64,000 nt of DNA, taken from Sciurus carolinensis (lineage: Eukaryota > Chordata > Mammalia > Rodentia > Sciuridae). Of the stretch, positions 1 to 13,220 are shown one piece after another. Position numbers and translations under genes: made by a program. Position 1 is the first letter of the stretch; each line of letters starts with the position of its first letter. The notes beneath the pieces were generated by a model that worked only from the letters and a program-made list of their open reading frames with translations, had not been told where the DNA came from and searched no databases. The stretch spans positions 30,744,777 to 30,808,776 of the forward strand of contig NC_062227.1 of NCBI RefSeq assembly GCF_902686445.1. Reading direction: 5' to 3'.

Positions 1-374
1 TTTCCTGACATATGAAGCCTAAAGAATCACCCAAGCTCTGACAATCTTCCATGTTTCCTCTGCCTGGCTTGGATTTTCCAGTTGGCCTTATTGCAGAGTT
101 CTGGTGCTCAGCCAAGTAGCATTTGTTACCACCCACAGAGGAAAATCAGCAGGGCCCAGGTTGCCCAAAAGCATGTTGTGACCCAAACGGAATTTGTGTA
201 TGTGTGCCCTTGGGCTTTGCAGAACAATGTTGGAATCCTGCATCTTCTTAAGAATGGTTGTTTCACCCTGGCAGGCAACAATACCTCGTGAGTTTTCTCA
301 GTCAGTCCCTATTTTAAATATTCTGCACATAGTCCCCTTAAACCAAAATTCCAGTATTCCCATTCTGAACTATA

Positions 375-490
375 CTCATCAGTGTATCCCTGGGCAAATT
401 ACCTAATATGTCTAAACCTTAATCTACTCATTAGGTAATTGGAATAATAGTAAGGGCTCCCTTTTAAGGTTTTGTGTTAAATGAGACAAA
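375..490 (+). repeat. MIR-like ancient SINE fragment
   Basis: The stretch follows the MIR consensus layout: a 'tgggcaaattacctaa..tct' block, then a 'cttaatctactca' block and 'aggtaattggaataatag'. It is degenerate, so the assignment is moderate. Confidence 0.4.
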
Positions 491-717
491 GAAGTGAGTT
501 TTTAAGCAATTATTATAATTCATAATTCTTAGACCTAGTCCCACTCACACCTTGAGAAGCATAACAAAGACCATCAATCAAATCACACATCCCAAGTTTT
601 AAAAATGAAATGTTGCCCTGGATGAGATAGGTCTCTGGTTTAGGAATGTCTTACTGTTCCTTCTGTTTCTCTTAAATATTCCACCCATGAACAGAGTCCA
701 CATTTAGAACTCTATTC

Positions 718-893
718 TTTTTTTCTTTTGCACTGGGGATTGAACTCAGGGGCTCTCAACCACTGAGCCACATCTCCAGCCCGTTTTTGTATTTTATTTA
801 GAGACAGGGTCTCACTGAGGTGCTTAGAGTCTCACTAAGTTACTGAGGCTGGACTTTGAACTCGTGGTCCTCCTGCCTCAGCTTCCCCAACCG
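718..893 (-). repeat. B1-dID SINE
   Basis: In plus orientation it reads poly-T, 'ggggattgaactcaggggc', 'gagccacatctccagccc' (inverted ID half), then 'gagacagggtctcac..gaggctgg..cctgcctcagc' (inverted B1 half). Confidence 0.85.
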
Positions 894-2248
894 CTAGAAC
901 TCTATTCTTATAGTTCACAGGTCATCAAAATAACCAGGAACCTGGCAAATCAGTATGGGCCACTCCAGGCTTTCCTATTTTAGTAAGTTTCAGATGCTCC
1001 CAATCAATATTAATAGGGAGGGGACGAGGTACAGGACTGTGATGGTGCCATGTCACCGAGGATGGGTGGTGCTCTGTACCAGAGACTGGGTGTGCCCACC
1101 CCTTATTTGTCAAGTCCTAATTTGGCTCAATTGACCCTTATTCTAGGTTTAAAGTAATTTCAGAGAGAGAGACTTAGGGCTAAAGATCTTCCGCTCCATT
1201 AACTTTTTAATTGAGTGCCCAAACTGAAGAGTATAATGCAAGGAACTTTTATGTAATAAGTAGGTTTTTAAGAATAAATAAAAATTCTACCAGTTGCAGG
1301 ACCAGAATCGAAATCAACATTTGCTTACTTGATCCGCCTTTAACTGGAATATTCTTTTCCTAGTACTGCAGACTTAGCTTGCCAGGAGGCTCCAAAAAGT
1401 GAAAACAAAACAAAACAAAACAAAAGTCACCAGGTCCCCTCTGCACACATCTGCTGGCTTTCTCCTGGTTTATTCCTTCCAATGTTGGAGTAACATGTTA
1501 ATTAACATCTCCAACCTCAGTTTTCTTAGCTGTAAAAGGAAAGTATGGTTTACCCAGATGTTTGAAGCATTCCATGTGATAATGTGTTTTGTAAAAGCTC
1601 TGTTAATGGCATTTAGTGTCACTATTCCCAGATGGCCAGACTCACAAGCCCACCAGGGTAGAACCCAGCTTGAGGGACTTCCATGTTGTCCTGATGCTGA
1701 GCTATTTTAGATTTCCTCAAAATCTTTTAATTGCTGCCAAAGGGAGGAGGGTTTGCAGCTGCTGGTCAGGCAATCTCCTTTCTTTGCCAGGAACCCAGAC
1801 TGACTCCAGGCGGTAGGTGTGGCTGCAGCATTAACTGGCCTGGTGACAGGCTGACACACAGCTTTGGGATCAGCCTGTCAGATTCTGCTCTAGTCTCAGA
1901 GGCCAGGAGGCTTGGGAGTGAAGAGTTGTGAGCAGTTGCCTGGAATTCATTGGGCCCCGACTTTATAGGTTTGTGTGCCTAGGTATAGGTAGGACATATT
2001 AGGACTCCACTTGTATTTTTTAATTTGAAAATTGATGGAGGAAGTTTGATCTCTAACACGGAAATGTTTGTGTATGAATATGTATATGTATGTATATGCA
2101 TACACACGTAGGCGGAGAAGGGAATTGGGTAGTTGTTTAATAGGCATGGATTTTTGGTTTTTGCAAAGTGAAAAGAATTCCGGGGGTTGGTTGAGCAACA
2201 TTCTGAATGTATTTAATACTGCTTCACAGTACATTTAAAAATGACTAA

Positions 2249-2332
2249 GATGGGTTCCTCAGTGGTAAATGTGCTTAGCATGTGTGAGCCCCTGGATTCA
2301 ACTCCCTGCACCAAAAAAAAAAAAAAAAAAAA
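2249..2332 (+). repeat. ID SINE with poly-A tail
   Basis: A degenerate tRNA-Ala-like ID body ('ctcagtggtaaatgtgctta..ctggattcaactccctgcacc') is followed by about 19 A residues. Confidence 0.8.
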
Positions 2333-2667
2333 GATTAAGATGGTAAATTTTATATTATTTGTATTTTGCCAGAATTTGACATTATTTTTGTTACAGTTCT
2401 TATTTTCTCTTTGATTAAGGATAATATTGGAAGATAACCTTTTTTTAAAAAAAAATTGTTTTGAGTGTTGTTTTTAACATAGTTAAATGTTATTAAACTA
2501 TTAAGTATGTAGTTTGGAAATTTATTGAGCTTTATACAGTAGCTTGTGAACACTTTTCAACATCTTTCAAGGACTTTTGGATATAATGTGTATTCTATAT
2601 AGGCAAAAGACACAGTTTAAACTATAGCTATTTAAAGAAGCTGTATTTGAATTTTTAAAAATGGGTT

Positions 2668-2752
2668 AGGGAATGGGGGTATAGCTCAGTGGTAAACGCT
2701 AGACTTACACGGGTTCAATTCCCAGCACCACAGAAGATAAATAAATAAAATG
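2668..2752 (+). repeat. ID SINE
   Basis: Box A-like 'gtatagctcagtggta' and box B-like 'gggttcaattcccagcacca' are followed by an AAAT-rich tail. The middle of the body is shortened. Confidence 0.8.
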
Positions 2753-3433
2753 GATTTGGCTGATGCAATATTTAATGTCCACTGGCACTCTCTTGAGTGC
2801 CCATGTCAGACATGGCCTGTGGTCAACTCTAAGTGAGGTCCCCAGGGAGAGGGATACCTCCACGTTTTAGAACACTGGCCAGGGCTCCATCTCTCTCTGT
2901 TCCTTTGAAACAAATTATAATGAGTCCCTGTTGAGAGGATTCAGGTGGACCAATGATTTTATTATCTAGTTGTAACTAAACTAACCCTCACAAAATGAAT
3001 AGAAGGCTTGGAAAGATTCTGGGGGCAGAGTGGGGGAAGAACTGGAATATTAAAACATGAATATGAATAATTTAAGCATAAATGAATAAAATGCACATGA
3101 CAGAGCAACAGTTCTTCATCATGAGCTCTGTTTTGGCCACAAAGTAAAACTATAATGATCTAATTAGGTTTGGCAAGCCAGCTAAAACTTTCAAAATATC
3201 TAGATTATTTTGAAATTTGGATCTAATGATGAACGTCACCCAAAATCCATGTTGTACCTCAAAATATTAATGGTAGCAATTCATGTATCTAGTTTACAAA
3301 TAAATTAATATACATATATTTAGGAGTGAGTGCTAACACATTTTTTAGTAATAGGGATGGCAGATGAAAAATTTTGGAGATGACTGATCTAGCCTCAAAT
3401 TTCTCTGAACACCTTTGACTCAATATCCTAAAT

Positions 3434-3659
3434 CAAAAAGGACTAAGACTAATCCCAGCAACTCCAGAGGCTGAGGCTGGAGGATTACAAGTTCAAAATC
3501 AGCCTCAGCAACTTAGTGAGGTTCTAAGAAACTTAGCAACACTCGGTCTCAGAATAAAAAATAAATAAATAAAAAAGGACTGGGGAGGTAGCTCAGTGGT
3601 AAAGCTCCCCTGAGTTCAGTCCCTGGTATTGGAAAAAAATAAAATAAATAAAAAAAAAG
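3434..3659 (+). repeat. B1-dID SINE
   Basis: The B1 half ('taatcccagcaactcc..gaggctgaggctgg') and ID half ('gactggggaggtagctcag') are joined by an AAAT-rich linker and followed by an A-rich tail. The 5' end is degraded. Confidence 0.82.
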
Positions 3660-3889
3660 AACTAAGAAAAAAACGTTTTTGAGAAAACAGCACTTCTCTC
3701 AAACAGAGACGAATCCTCCAAATTCTTGTGTCTGGAGTCCTGCAAAGACCCTTTCTACAAAGTATGTTCTCTGAAGAAATTTAAAGTTTCTGTCAAACTT
3801 TTCCTCCAGTCTTGCCCTCCAGAAAATATATTATTAGGGGAAATAAGTAACTCATCGATTGCCACTAGTGCCATATTTATAGTTTAAAT

Positions 3890-4450
3890 GTGTTTAAGAA
3901 CAGGTATGTTGAGAGGGAGGCTGGAGAGAAGGGAGTGGGGAAGTGCTGGGGAATAAAATCTAACGAATTATGCCGTGTCCACATATGCACATACCACAGT
4001 GAATTCAGCTTTTATATATAGTTATAATGCACCGATTAATGATGATGATGGTAATAGAGGGGACATCAGTAGAGTGGAGCAAGCAGATCAGGAGGAGGGA
4101 GGAGGAGAAGGAAAAGGAAAGTAAAGGGGGATGAGACTGATGAAATTATGTGTTGCTGGGCTCCACCCACCTGTAATCCCAGCAGCCTGGAAGGCTGAAG
4201 CAGGAGGATGGAAGTACCTAGCCAGCCTTAGCAACCTAGCCCCGCCCTAAGCAATTTAGCAAGACCCGGTCTCTAAATTAAAATATAGAAAGGGCCGGGG
4301 ATGTGGCTCAGTGGTTAAGTGCCCCTGGGTTCAATCCCCAGTACCAAAAAAAAAAAAAAGAAAAAAGAAAAAAAATTATATGCATGTATAAATAAGGCAT
4401 AATGAGTTCCATTATTATGTATAATTACAATGCACCGAAACAATAAAAAA
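3890..4450 (+). repeat. L1 3' UTR remnant, split by a SINE
   Basis: Purine-rich 'gagagggaggctggagagaaggg' leads into AT-rich sequence ending 'tataatgcaccgattaa'. A second block at 4374-4445 again ends 'aattacaatgcaccgaaacaataaa', a poly-A-signal-like terminus. The B1-dID at 4150-4373 interrupts it, with 'aaattatgtg' before and 'aaattatatg' after as a probable target-site duplication. Confidence 0.45.
4150..4373 (+). repeat. B1-dID SINE inserted in an L1 3' UTR
   Basis: A complete dimer: 'gctgggctccacccacctgtaatcccagcagcctgg' begins the B1 half, and 'gggccggggatgtggctcagtggttaag' begins the ID half. It ends in an A-rich tail. Short repeats of the L1-derived target flank it. Confidence 0.88.
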
Positions 4451-4487
4451 GAAAAAAGATAAAAAGTCAACAGATTCTTTTTCTTTA

Positions 4488-5947
<1,460 letters not shown>

Positions 5948-6283
5948 TCAATTAGAAACACATGGAGCTCCAACGCATTTTTCTGTCAATTTTTCTTTAT
6001 GACTTTAGACATCTCATGCTAATATGCCTGGGACATTAAAAAAAAAAAAAAAGAAACAAGTCGGAGTTCCTATTGAGCTCACACTCTTTGTGACAGTCAA
6101 ATAAAGTCATCCTTGACGTATTTGAAAATCAAGGCAATGAATAGTGTGTATCAATGTCCCATTTTATTTTCTTGCCAGCAGTGAACATCTCTAAAGACGG
6201 AGTTAATTGTAATACATCACAGAGAATCTTTCCCCCTGAAATTCTAAGTCCCTGAGAAAAAGTTTTACGTTGGTAGTTTATGA

Positions 6284-6430
6284 CCTTTTTTTTTTTTTTT
6301 TTTAAGAGGTGCTGGGGATTGAATTTGGGAATGGTCTACCACTGAACTACATCCTCAACCCTTTTAAATTTTTATTTTGAGACAGATCTCACTAAACAAC
6401 TCAAGCATGGGGTCCTTCTGCCTCAGCACT
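6284..6430 (-). repeat. B1-dID SINE, 5'-truncated
   Basis: A run of about 19 T, then an inverted ID half ('ggtgctggggattgaat..ccactgaactacatcctcaaccc'), then a shortened inverted B1 half that ends at 'cttctgcctcagcac'. Confidence 0.82.
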
Positions 6431-6558
6431 ACTTTTTTATGAAAGCAAAAATGTCTCACACATTTTTCTCATGCTTCTTATAAAACTTATGATGGTATAT
6501 GAATAGTGTACATTTAGGTTTTGTCTCAGATAATGACTTTCCTTTTAAAGTTAATTTG

Positions 6559-6770
6559 ATGATGGGCATGGTGACAAATGCCTGTAATCCCAGCAACTTG
6601 GAAGGCTAAGATTGGAGGATTGCAAGTTTGAGGTCAGCCTCAGCAATATAGTGAGGCCCTAAGCAATTTAGCAAGATCTGTCTCAAAATAAAAAGTTAAA
6701 AGGGTTGGGGATTTGCAGTTCAGCTATTAAATGCCCCTGCATTCAATCCCTGGTGCCAAAATAAATAAAT
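6559..6770 (+). repeat. B1-dID SINE
   Basis: Starts 'gatgggcatggtgacaaatg', contains both halves, and ends 'ccctggtgccaaaataaataaa'. It has several substitutions and is not a recent insertion. Confidence 0.85.
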
Positions 6771-7119
6771 TTGATTTGATATATATTAGTTATAGATATT
6801 CCAAATACAAATATTTAAAACTTACTAAGAAAAGTTAAATTAAAACAACTGTCTTCTTTAATCAATTTAAATCTATAAATTAAGACAGATTATCTTGACT
6901 TCCTCCAAAGGAGATATTTATCTGCTTTCTGTGTATTTGCCATATTAAAAACAATAACAAAAACTTCCATTATTTAATCAACACTTGAAATATCATTTTA
7001 ATACTACAGCTGTATAGTAGTAGTTACACGGTTATCACATTTTACATGTCATTTGAACTAATTTTTTCTCCTGTTAGTACTCTATTTACCAGATGAAACT
7101 TTTGATAAAATATATTTAC

Positions 7120-7235
7120 CTCGAACTTTGCAGTGTCTTTCCAGAGAAGTTGCCACCAGTTTCAGGAAGGTTCCTTACTTTTCTCTGATTTAATTCCCAT
7201 CCGTGTCAGGGATTTGGCTCTGTTCTGTTAATTTG
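7120..7235 (-). other. Possible CLUL1 5' noncoding exon
   Basis: On the minus strand a non-repetitive stretch ends in CGAG followed by GTAAATAT, a good donor at 7119. It lies 1.2 kb upstream of the signal-peptide exon and between repeats. CLUL1 is known to have upstream untranslated exons. The right boundary is a guess, and no transcript evidence is available here. Confidence 0.22.
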
Positions 7236-7394
7236 ATGACACAGTTCTTAATCCTATTAAACCAATATTTTGAGATTAAGATTATGGTTTAAAATTTGGC
7301 ATGGTTTAAAAAGAAACACTAGAGGGCAGACTGGACACACAATCAGACCAATGGCCTCGGCTGCCTCCTACACTAATACAGTTTTAGTTTGGTG

Positions 7395-7640
7395 GGACTC
7401 TCTGAAGATACCTAACGGGGGAGGGGGGAGGCAAGAATGGAGGAAGGATGGATTGTATAGAGGAAAATGAGGGGTGGGGAGGGGGCGGGGGAAGGAAAGA
7501 TGAGAGAATGAGACAAACATCATTACCCTATGTACATGTATGATTATACAAACTGTGACTCTACTTCGTGTACAACCAGAGAAATGAAAGTTGTACCCCT
7601 TGTGTGTACAACGAAAATTTTTTAAAAATCTTTTTAATTT
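7395..7640 (+). repeat. 5'-truncated L1, 3' UTR only
   Basis: The G-rich run ('gggggaggggggaggcaagaatggaggaagg') and the downstream 'cattaccctatgtacatgtatgattatacaaac' match, in order, the 3' UTR of the large L1 at 58960-59180 (minus strand). It ends in a short A/T tail near 7625. Confidence 0.7.
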
Positions 7641-7761
7641 GAAAGTTATGACATGCATATTCCAACATAGGTAAAACACATCTCTTAGATTGGAAAAAGA
7701 AGGAACAAAGTGAAAATAAGTAAACTCTAAGTTAAAACATTTTGAAAAGAATCCTTACATA

Positions 7762-7850
7762 GGGCCTGGGGTGTAGCTCAGTGGTAGACTGCTTGCCTAG
7801 CATTGGAGAAGCCCTTGGTTCCACCTCCAGCACCAAAGAAAGAAGGAAAG
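7762..7850 (+). repeat. ID SINE
   Basis: 'gggcctggggtgtagctcagtggtagac' to 'ccacctccagcacc', with a GAAA/GGAA tail. A pure CT tract then CTTT repeats follows at 7877-7909. Confidence 0.85.
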
Positions 7851-7876
7851 AAATCCAGACAATTGTATAAGTATTC

Positions 7877-7909
<33 letters not shown>

Positions 7910-9269
7910 TTTTGCTGTAAGAAGTGATAACAAATGACGGTATCACTTCTAACTACATAAAGTGATAAAAATCTCACTCATAAACAATTCAGTAGATGAG
8001 TATTTCAGGTCCACGGCAATTTGCTAATTAATTTGCTGAACTGAAAACGTGGCTCCGAGTCATTCACTTGAAAAGTTTGGAGCGCTGGTAGTCACCAGGC
8101 CAGCTCTAGAACCTACAGCCATGGTGTGTCTGATTGCTGAAATTGCAAGATGGTCTTGGCCGCCCTCTGAAAGTTTGAGAGACCATCTCAGTCAGTCAAT
8201 ATTTACTATGTGCTCAGTACTTTTCTAAAGAAATAGACCTTGACTGTTCTGAACTGGTCCACCTACCTTTCGGGGGTCCTTAGAGTTTGGTCCTTGACTC
8301 TGGGCAACATGTAACCTGGAGTTCATCTCTGTTCTGCTTGAGCACGGGGAGTGAGCAATTAAAGGACCCACACTTCATTTTAGCTCGAGTAGGCTTGATT
8401 ACCTATGCATTCTGTTTTAGTAGGAAATCTCATAGCTCTGTCGGAAAACATCAACTCAAAGCAAAACTTTAACAGCCCGATCTCACTTTTGAGCAACAAA
8501 AATCCACACTTGTAAACAGACATGTCCCATTCTGAGCAATGGATGACTGGTTGGTCGGTAGAAGAAGCAGCATGTTAGGTATTCCTCTCAGGAAGAGAAG
8601 AGCGCAGTTCTAGAAGAGTCAGTCATAGGAAATCGAGCAGCTCTGTTCCTTCTCCACACGCCCTTTGCTCATTAATTTGCTGCTGTCTACATTTGGGGCC
8701 ATTTGAAGTCATGGCTGGCATCTGCACATTCCTTTTCAAGGAGCACAAATTTTGTTGAAAATGGAACCGGATGTTTAGGAAATTGAGCGACTCACCCTCT
8801 AGAAGCTGATCTTTTCTTTAATCCGTGTTTCCTCTTTATGTGTAATTCCTGTGAACAGAACTTCATTACTAATACTAATTCCTTTTGAAATATCTTTAAA
8901 CTTCCATGAAAGTTTTTCCTCGAATTACTTCATCTGTTTTCACAGCTGCCATTTTGTCCTTAAGATTAAGGAATACTTCATGTGAACTGGTTGCTTTAAT
9001 AATTATGACATCAGTGTGCTCAAGATTTAAGTGGATTATAAAATAGTTGGTATAATTAATTATAAAATATTATAAGATGGTTGGCAATTGAGATCTAAAG
9101 CAAGGTCATCTTAAGAAAGATAGCAACAGGATGTGTGTGGTCAACTGAGAAATTGATAGAGGCGTCTCAAGGATGAACTTCAACATGTTAGGTTCATTGT
9201 GGCTAAGTTTAGGCTTGGGCAGAATCATGGTCATAACAGTCTTGTTACTATGTCTTCTCTGATTTACAC

Positions 9270-9480
9270 CTGCTGTGGTTTTGATGTGGTTTATCCATCC
9301 AGAGATTCATGTGTTGGAAGGCTGGTCTTTAGTATGGGCCTGTTAAGATGGTGGACATTTAGGAGGGAGAGACTTTTGGGAGGTTAGAAGACCAACTCCT
9401 CTCCTTGCTCTTGATAGAAAAGACCAGTGGGATAGTACCCAGATCAGTGATTTCAGAGATCAAGTTCCATCAAAATCTTT
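9270..9480 (+). repeat. MaLR-type LTR fragment
   Basis: The start 'tttgatgtggtttatccatccagagattcatgtgttggaagg' and the later 'gggaggttagaag' follow the mammalian MaLR LTR pattern. The 3' half is missing. Confidence 0.45.
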
Positions 9481-9548
9481 GCCACACAGTTGTCTCATGA
9501 TCCTGTGTCCTTGGACTTCAGAGTCTTCATCTAAAAACGAGAGTGTTA

Positions 9549-9806
9549 GGCTGGGTGTGGTGGCACACACCTATAATCCCAGCAGCTCGGAGGTTGAGAC
9601 GGAGGATCACAAGTTCAAAGCCAGTCTCAGCAACTTAGTGGGGCACCGAGCAATTCAGCAAGACCTCATCTCTAAATGAATTATAAAGAAGGGCTGGGGA
9701 TGTGGCTCAGTGGTTAAGTGCCACTAGCTTTGATCCCTGATACCAAAAAATAAGTAAAATAAAATAAAATAAAATAAAATAAAATAAAATAAAATAAATA
9801 AAAATA
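9549..9806 (+). repeat. B1-dID SINE with (AAAAT)n tail
   Basis: A full dimer ('aggctgggtgtggtggcacac' to 'gatccctgatacc') whose tail has expanded into about eleven AAAAT units at 9744-9800, a microsatellite born from a SINE tail. Confidence 0.9.
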
Positions 9807-10156
9807 AGAGGGTGGAAGAAATACTCTCTACTGTTATTTCCAGCTTTCAAGTTTTGTGATTATTGTTCATGTATTCTCACCAAGTTTCAGCATAGTTGGA
9901 GAGTATAATAAGTGATTCAAAGTAATCTCCAAAATGAAGAATTACAGCCAGAGTTGTATAGTATATAGAGTTGCTGAGTAGAACAAATTAGTCAAAACAA
10001 ACAAAAATGTTTTATTGAGCCATAGAATACAACATAAGTGGAAAGGAGAACAATAAACTCTTTAAAAAATTCAGACTAAACTAAAAATGTTATTTTAAGC
10101 TCATAGTAATTAAGTAGCAAAAATAAACATTGAATTCAGACTTCAAAATCTTTCAT

Positions 10157-10860
10157 AAAGTGGGGCATGGTGGTCCATGCCTGTAATCCCAGTGACTTGG
10201 GAGGCTGAGGCAAGAGACCACAGTTTGAGGCTAGCCTCAGCAATTTAGCTAAGCAACTTAGCTAGTCCCTGTCTAATAATAAAAAACAAAAAGGGCTGGG
10301 GATGGATGCAGCTCAGTGGTAAAGTGCCCTTGGGATCAAACAGACAAACAGACAAAAACAAAAACAAAAATACCTTCACAAAAGCCAGGTGCTGTGCCAC
10401 ACACCTGTAATTTCCAGCTACTTGTGAGGATAAGGCAGGAGGATCGTAAGTTCAAGGCCAGTCAGCCTCAGCAACTTAACCACATCCTGTCTCATAATAA
10501 AATTTAGAAAAACATGTCTGGGGCTTGGGGATATAGCTCAGTTGGTAGAGTGCTTGCCTCACATGCATGAGGCCCTGGGTTCAATCCCCAGCACCACAAA
10601 AATAAAATAAAATAAAAATTAAAAAAAATTAAAAACGGGGACTGGAGTTGTGGCTCAGTGGTAGAGCACTTGCCTAGCATTTGTAAGGCACTGGGTTCCA
10701 TCCTCAGCATCACATAAAATAAATAAATAAAATAAAGATATTGTGTCTATTTACAACTACAAAAATTAAAAAAAAAAGTGGAATGTAGTTCAGTGGTAGA
10801 GTGCATGCTAGGCAATCCCTAGTACTGCAAAGATAAAAACAAAACAATACAACAACAACA
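10157..10860 (+). repeat. Cluster of four SINEs
   Basis: A B1-dID (10157-10345, tail turned into CAAA repeats), a second B1-dID (10380-10620) with a well-preserved ID half at 10526-10599, an ID (10637-10738), and a decayed ID (10775-10860) ending in a CAA tract. All four have the same orientation. Confidence 0.85.
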
Positions 10861-11493
10861 ACAACAACTTTGCCTGAAAAGAATTCAAGTTTGACTACAA
10901 TATGAGGAAATTATATCCCATTTAACCTCATTGTGAAACCAGAATTTATCTGTTTAGACCAGCGCTACACAAATCTAATTATTGATTAGAATGAATAGAA
11001 ATATCAAATGTTTTAAATTTTCATTTCACCTAGTATAGTGCTTCTCTTGCTTCCAGCAAGTATCGTTCTTGGAAGAGTTTATTTAGGATATGTGCGCTGG
11101 GCATCTATTATGTCCCACATAATGGCTGAGGATAAGGTGGTCTCTGCTTTGTAGGTGCTCATGTTGCACTGTAACAAAGAGGCACACAGCAAGAAAGTAT
11201 CAGAAGATGAAAACTGCTTCCTTAGGATGGGTGGCCAAGGAAGGCTCTCAGACAAGGGGATTCCTAACATGATCCCTGAAAGCTGAACCAGTTCCATAAT
11301 TTTCAGGGCCCAGTACAAAATGAAAATATGGGCCCTGGGTTAAAAACTTATTACGAATTACAAGATAACTGCAATTAGCAGAGTATGAAGCCAAATAAAG
11401 AGTCCTTCCAAGGGTAGGGTGCAGGTGGCTGGTGCATGAAGCTGGTCCTGTATCAAAGACAAGGAGTGGCACCTCTTCTAAGATCCAAAGAAG

Positions 11494-11655
11494 AGCTGGG
11501 TGCAGTGTAATCCCAGGAGGCTGAGACAGGAGGATCCCAAGTTTGAGGCCAACCTTGACAATTTAGTGAGAACTTGTCTCAAAATAAAATATAAAGAGGT
11601 CTGGGGATATAGCTTGGTGGTAGAGCAACCCTGGGTTCAACCCCCACTATGGGGG
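11494..11655 (+). repeat. B1-dID SINE, internally deleted
   Basis: The B1 half is shortened ('gagctgggtgcagtgtaatcccagg'). The ID half is 'tctggggatatagcttggtggtagagc', ending at 'ggttcaacccccactatgg' with no A-tail. Confidence 0.78.
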
Positions 11656-12479
11656 GCTCGGGGACGGGAAAATCCAAGGAAGAGCATTCCTAACAAATGG
11701 AAGAGTAAATGCAAGGGTGGGAACAAGTTTAGAACAGGAAACGTGGTGATGTTCAAAGTGCAGTAAAAGAAGATCAGGTCAAGAAGCAGAAAATTTCTAA
11801 ACCGATAGTAGAAGTTAGAAAAAAATTTTAAGAGAGTTGGAATTATTGGGGAGGATTTTACAAAGGGCAATAATATGATGTGATTTACCAGTTTTAAAAG
11901 ACCACTGTGGCTGTCCTGAGAAGAATGGATCATCAGAAAGAAGGTAGAAAGGCAATCAGGAATCTATTTCCATCAGCAGGAAGGAGATAGGGCTTACTCC
12001 TTGAGAGTGAGAAGTGGTCGGATTTGGGATTTGTCTTGGAGATAGGACTGGATGGTGAGGTAGAGGAAGGAGCAGAATCCAGGATGGTTGCTGGAGTTTT
12101 GACTTGGGTTATGGGTGGATGTGATGCCATTTTCCAAAATGAGAGAGGCTGGGGCAGGGCACAGTGGGGAATGTTGCCTTTCTCATTGTCAGTTGACAAC
12201 CCCAAGCTTCAGGATTTTGCTCTCCCTACTGATGGGAATTTCCAAATTCACCAAGAAGCTACTGATTACCATATCCTCTGGTTACGTTGTATTCTTCTCC
12301 TCACCTGTCCTTTATGTTGGCATTTAGTGTAGTTGACTAGCAACTGCTTTTTAAAGCATCTCTTTCTTTGGTAGGATGACGCCATTTCCTCTTGGTTCAC
12401 CTCCTACCTCTCAGTCTGATCCTTTTGTTTATAGATAAGTATGGGGGTTGCCACCTTCTACATCTTTGTCTTAACCCTT

Positions 12480-12862
12480 TTTGTGTTGCTATAACAAAAC
12501 ACCTGAGGCTGGAAATTATAAAAACTAAAGAGGTTATTCAGCCCACAGTTCTGAAGGTTCAAGAGCATGGTGCTGGCATCTGCTAGGCTCATCATAAGCC
12601 TATGATGGTTCAATTCATGGTGGAAGGGAGGTAGACAAGTGCAGAAGGAAGAGCACATGTAAGAGAGCGGGTAGGGAGTGCCACATTCACTTTAGAATAA
12701 TCCATTCTCATAATAACTGATGCAGTTCTGAGAGAGCGAAAACTCACTTCTGCAAGAAAAGTATTAATCCCTCTTACAGATCCCATCTCCTCTGAACACT
12801 GTTACATTGGGGATCAAACCTCAGCATGAGTTTTTTGGGGACAAACCATATTCAAACTATAG
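12480..12862 (-). repeat. MaLR-type solo LTR
   Basis: In plus orientation it starts 'tgttgctataacaaaacacctgaggctggaaattat' and ends 'gacaaaccatattcaaactatagca'. This is the reverse complement of a MaLR LTR, whose 3' end carries the poly-A signal region and whose 5' end begins near 12862. No internal retroviral sequence accompanies it. Confidence 0.55.
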
Positions 12863-12993
12863 CAATCCTTTGGATACAATTTTTTTAATGGTAAAACAGG
12901 ATGAAGTTCTGCATTCTCTAAATCTCCTTTATCTTTTCCATCTCAGCTTTCCACAGGAAGAAGGTCTTTATGCCTAATAAAGAACCATAATTA

Positions 12994-13218
12994 ATTGGGT
13001 GGGGTGGCACACACCTGCAAATCCAGTAGCTTTGGAGGCTGAGTCAGGAGGATTGCAAGTTCAAAGCCAGCCTCAGCAACTTAGCAAGGCTCTAAGCAAC
13101 TCAGTGAGACCCTGTCTCAAAATAAAATAAATAATAAATAAATAAATAAATAAAATGGACTGGGGAAGTAGCTCAGTGGTAGAGCACCTCTGGGTTCAAT
13201 CTCCAATACCCGCTCCCC
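12994..13218 (+). repeat. B1-dID SINE
   Basis: 'ttgggtggggtggcacacacctgcaaatcc' to 'gggttcaatctccaatacc', with an (AATA)n linker at 13117-13153 between the B1 and ID halves. Confidence 0.88.
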
Positions 13219-13220
13219 AA

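Noticed and set aside
10526..10599. tRNA-Ala-like sequence (also at 54394-54463)
   Set aside because: It is the ID half of a SINE, ends CAGCACCAC with an A-rich tail and lacks a clean acceptor stem, so it is not a tRNA gene.
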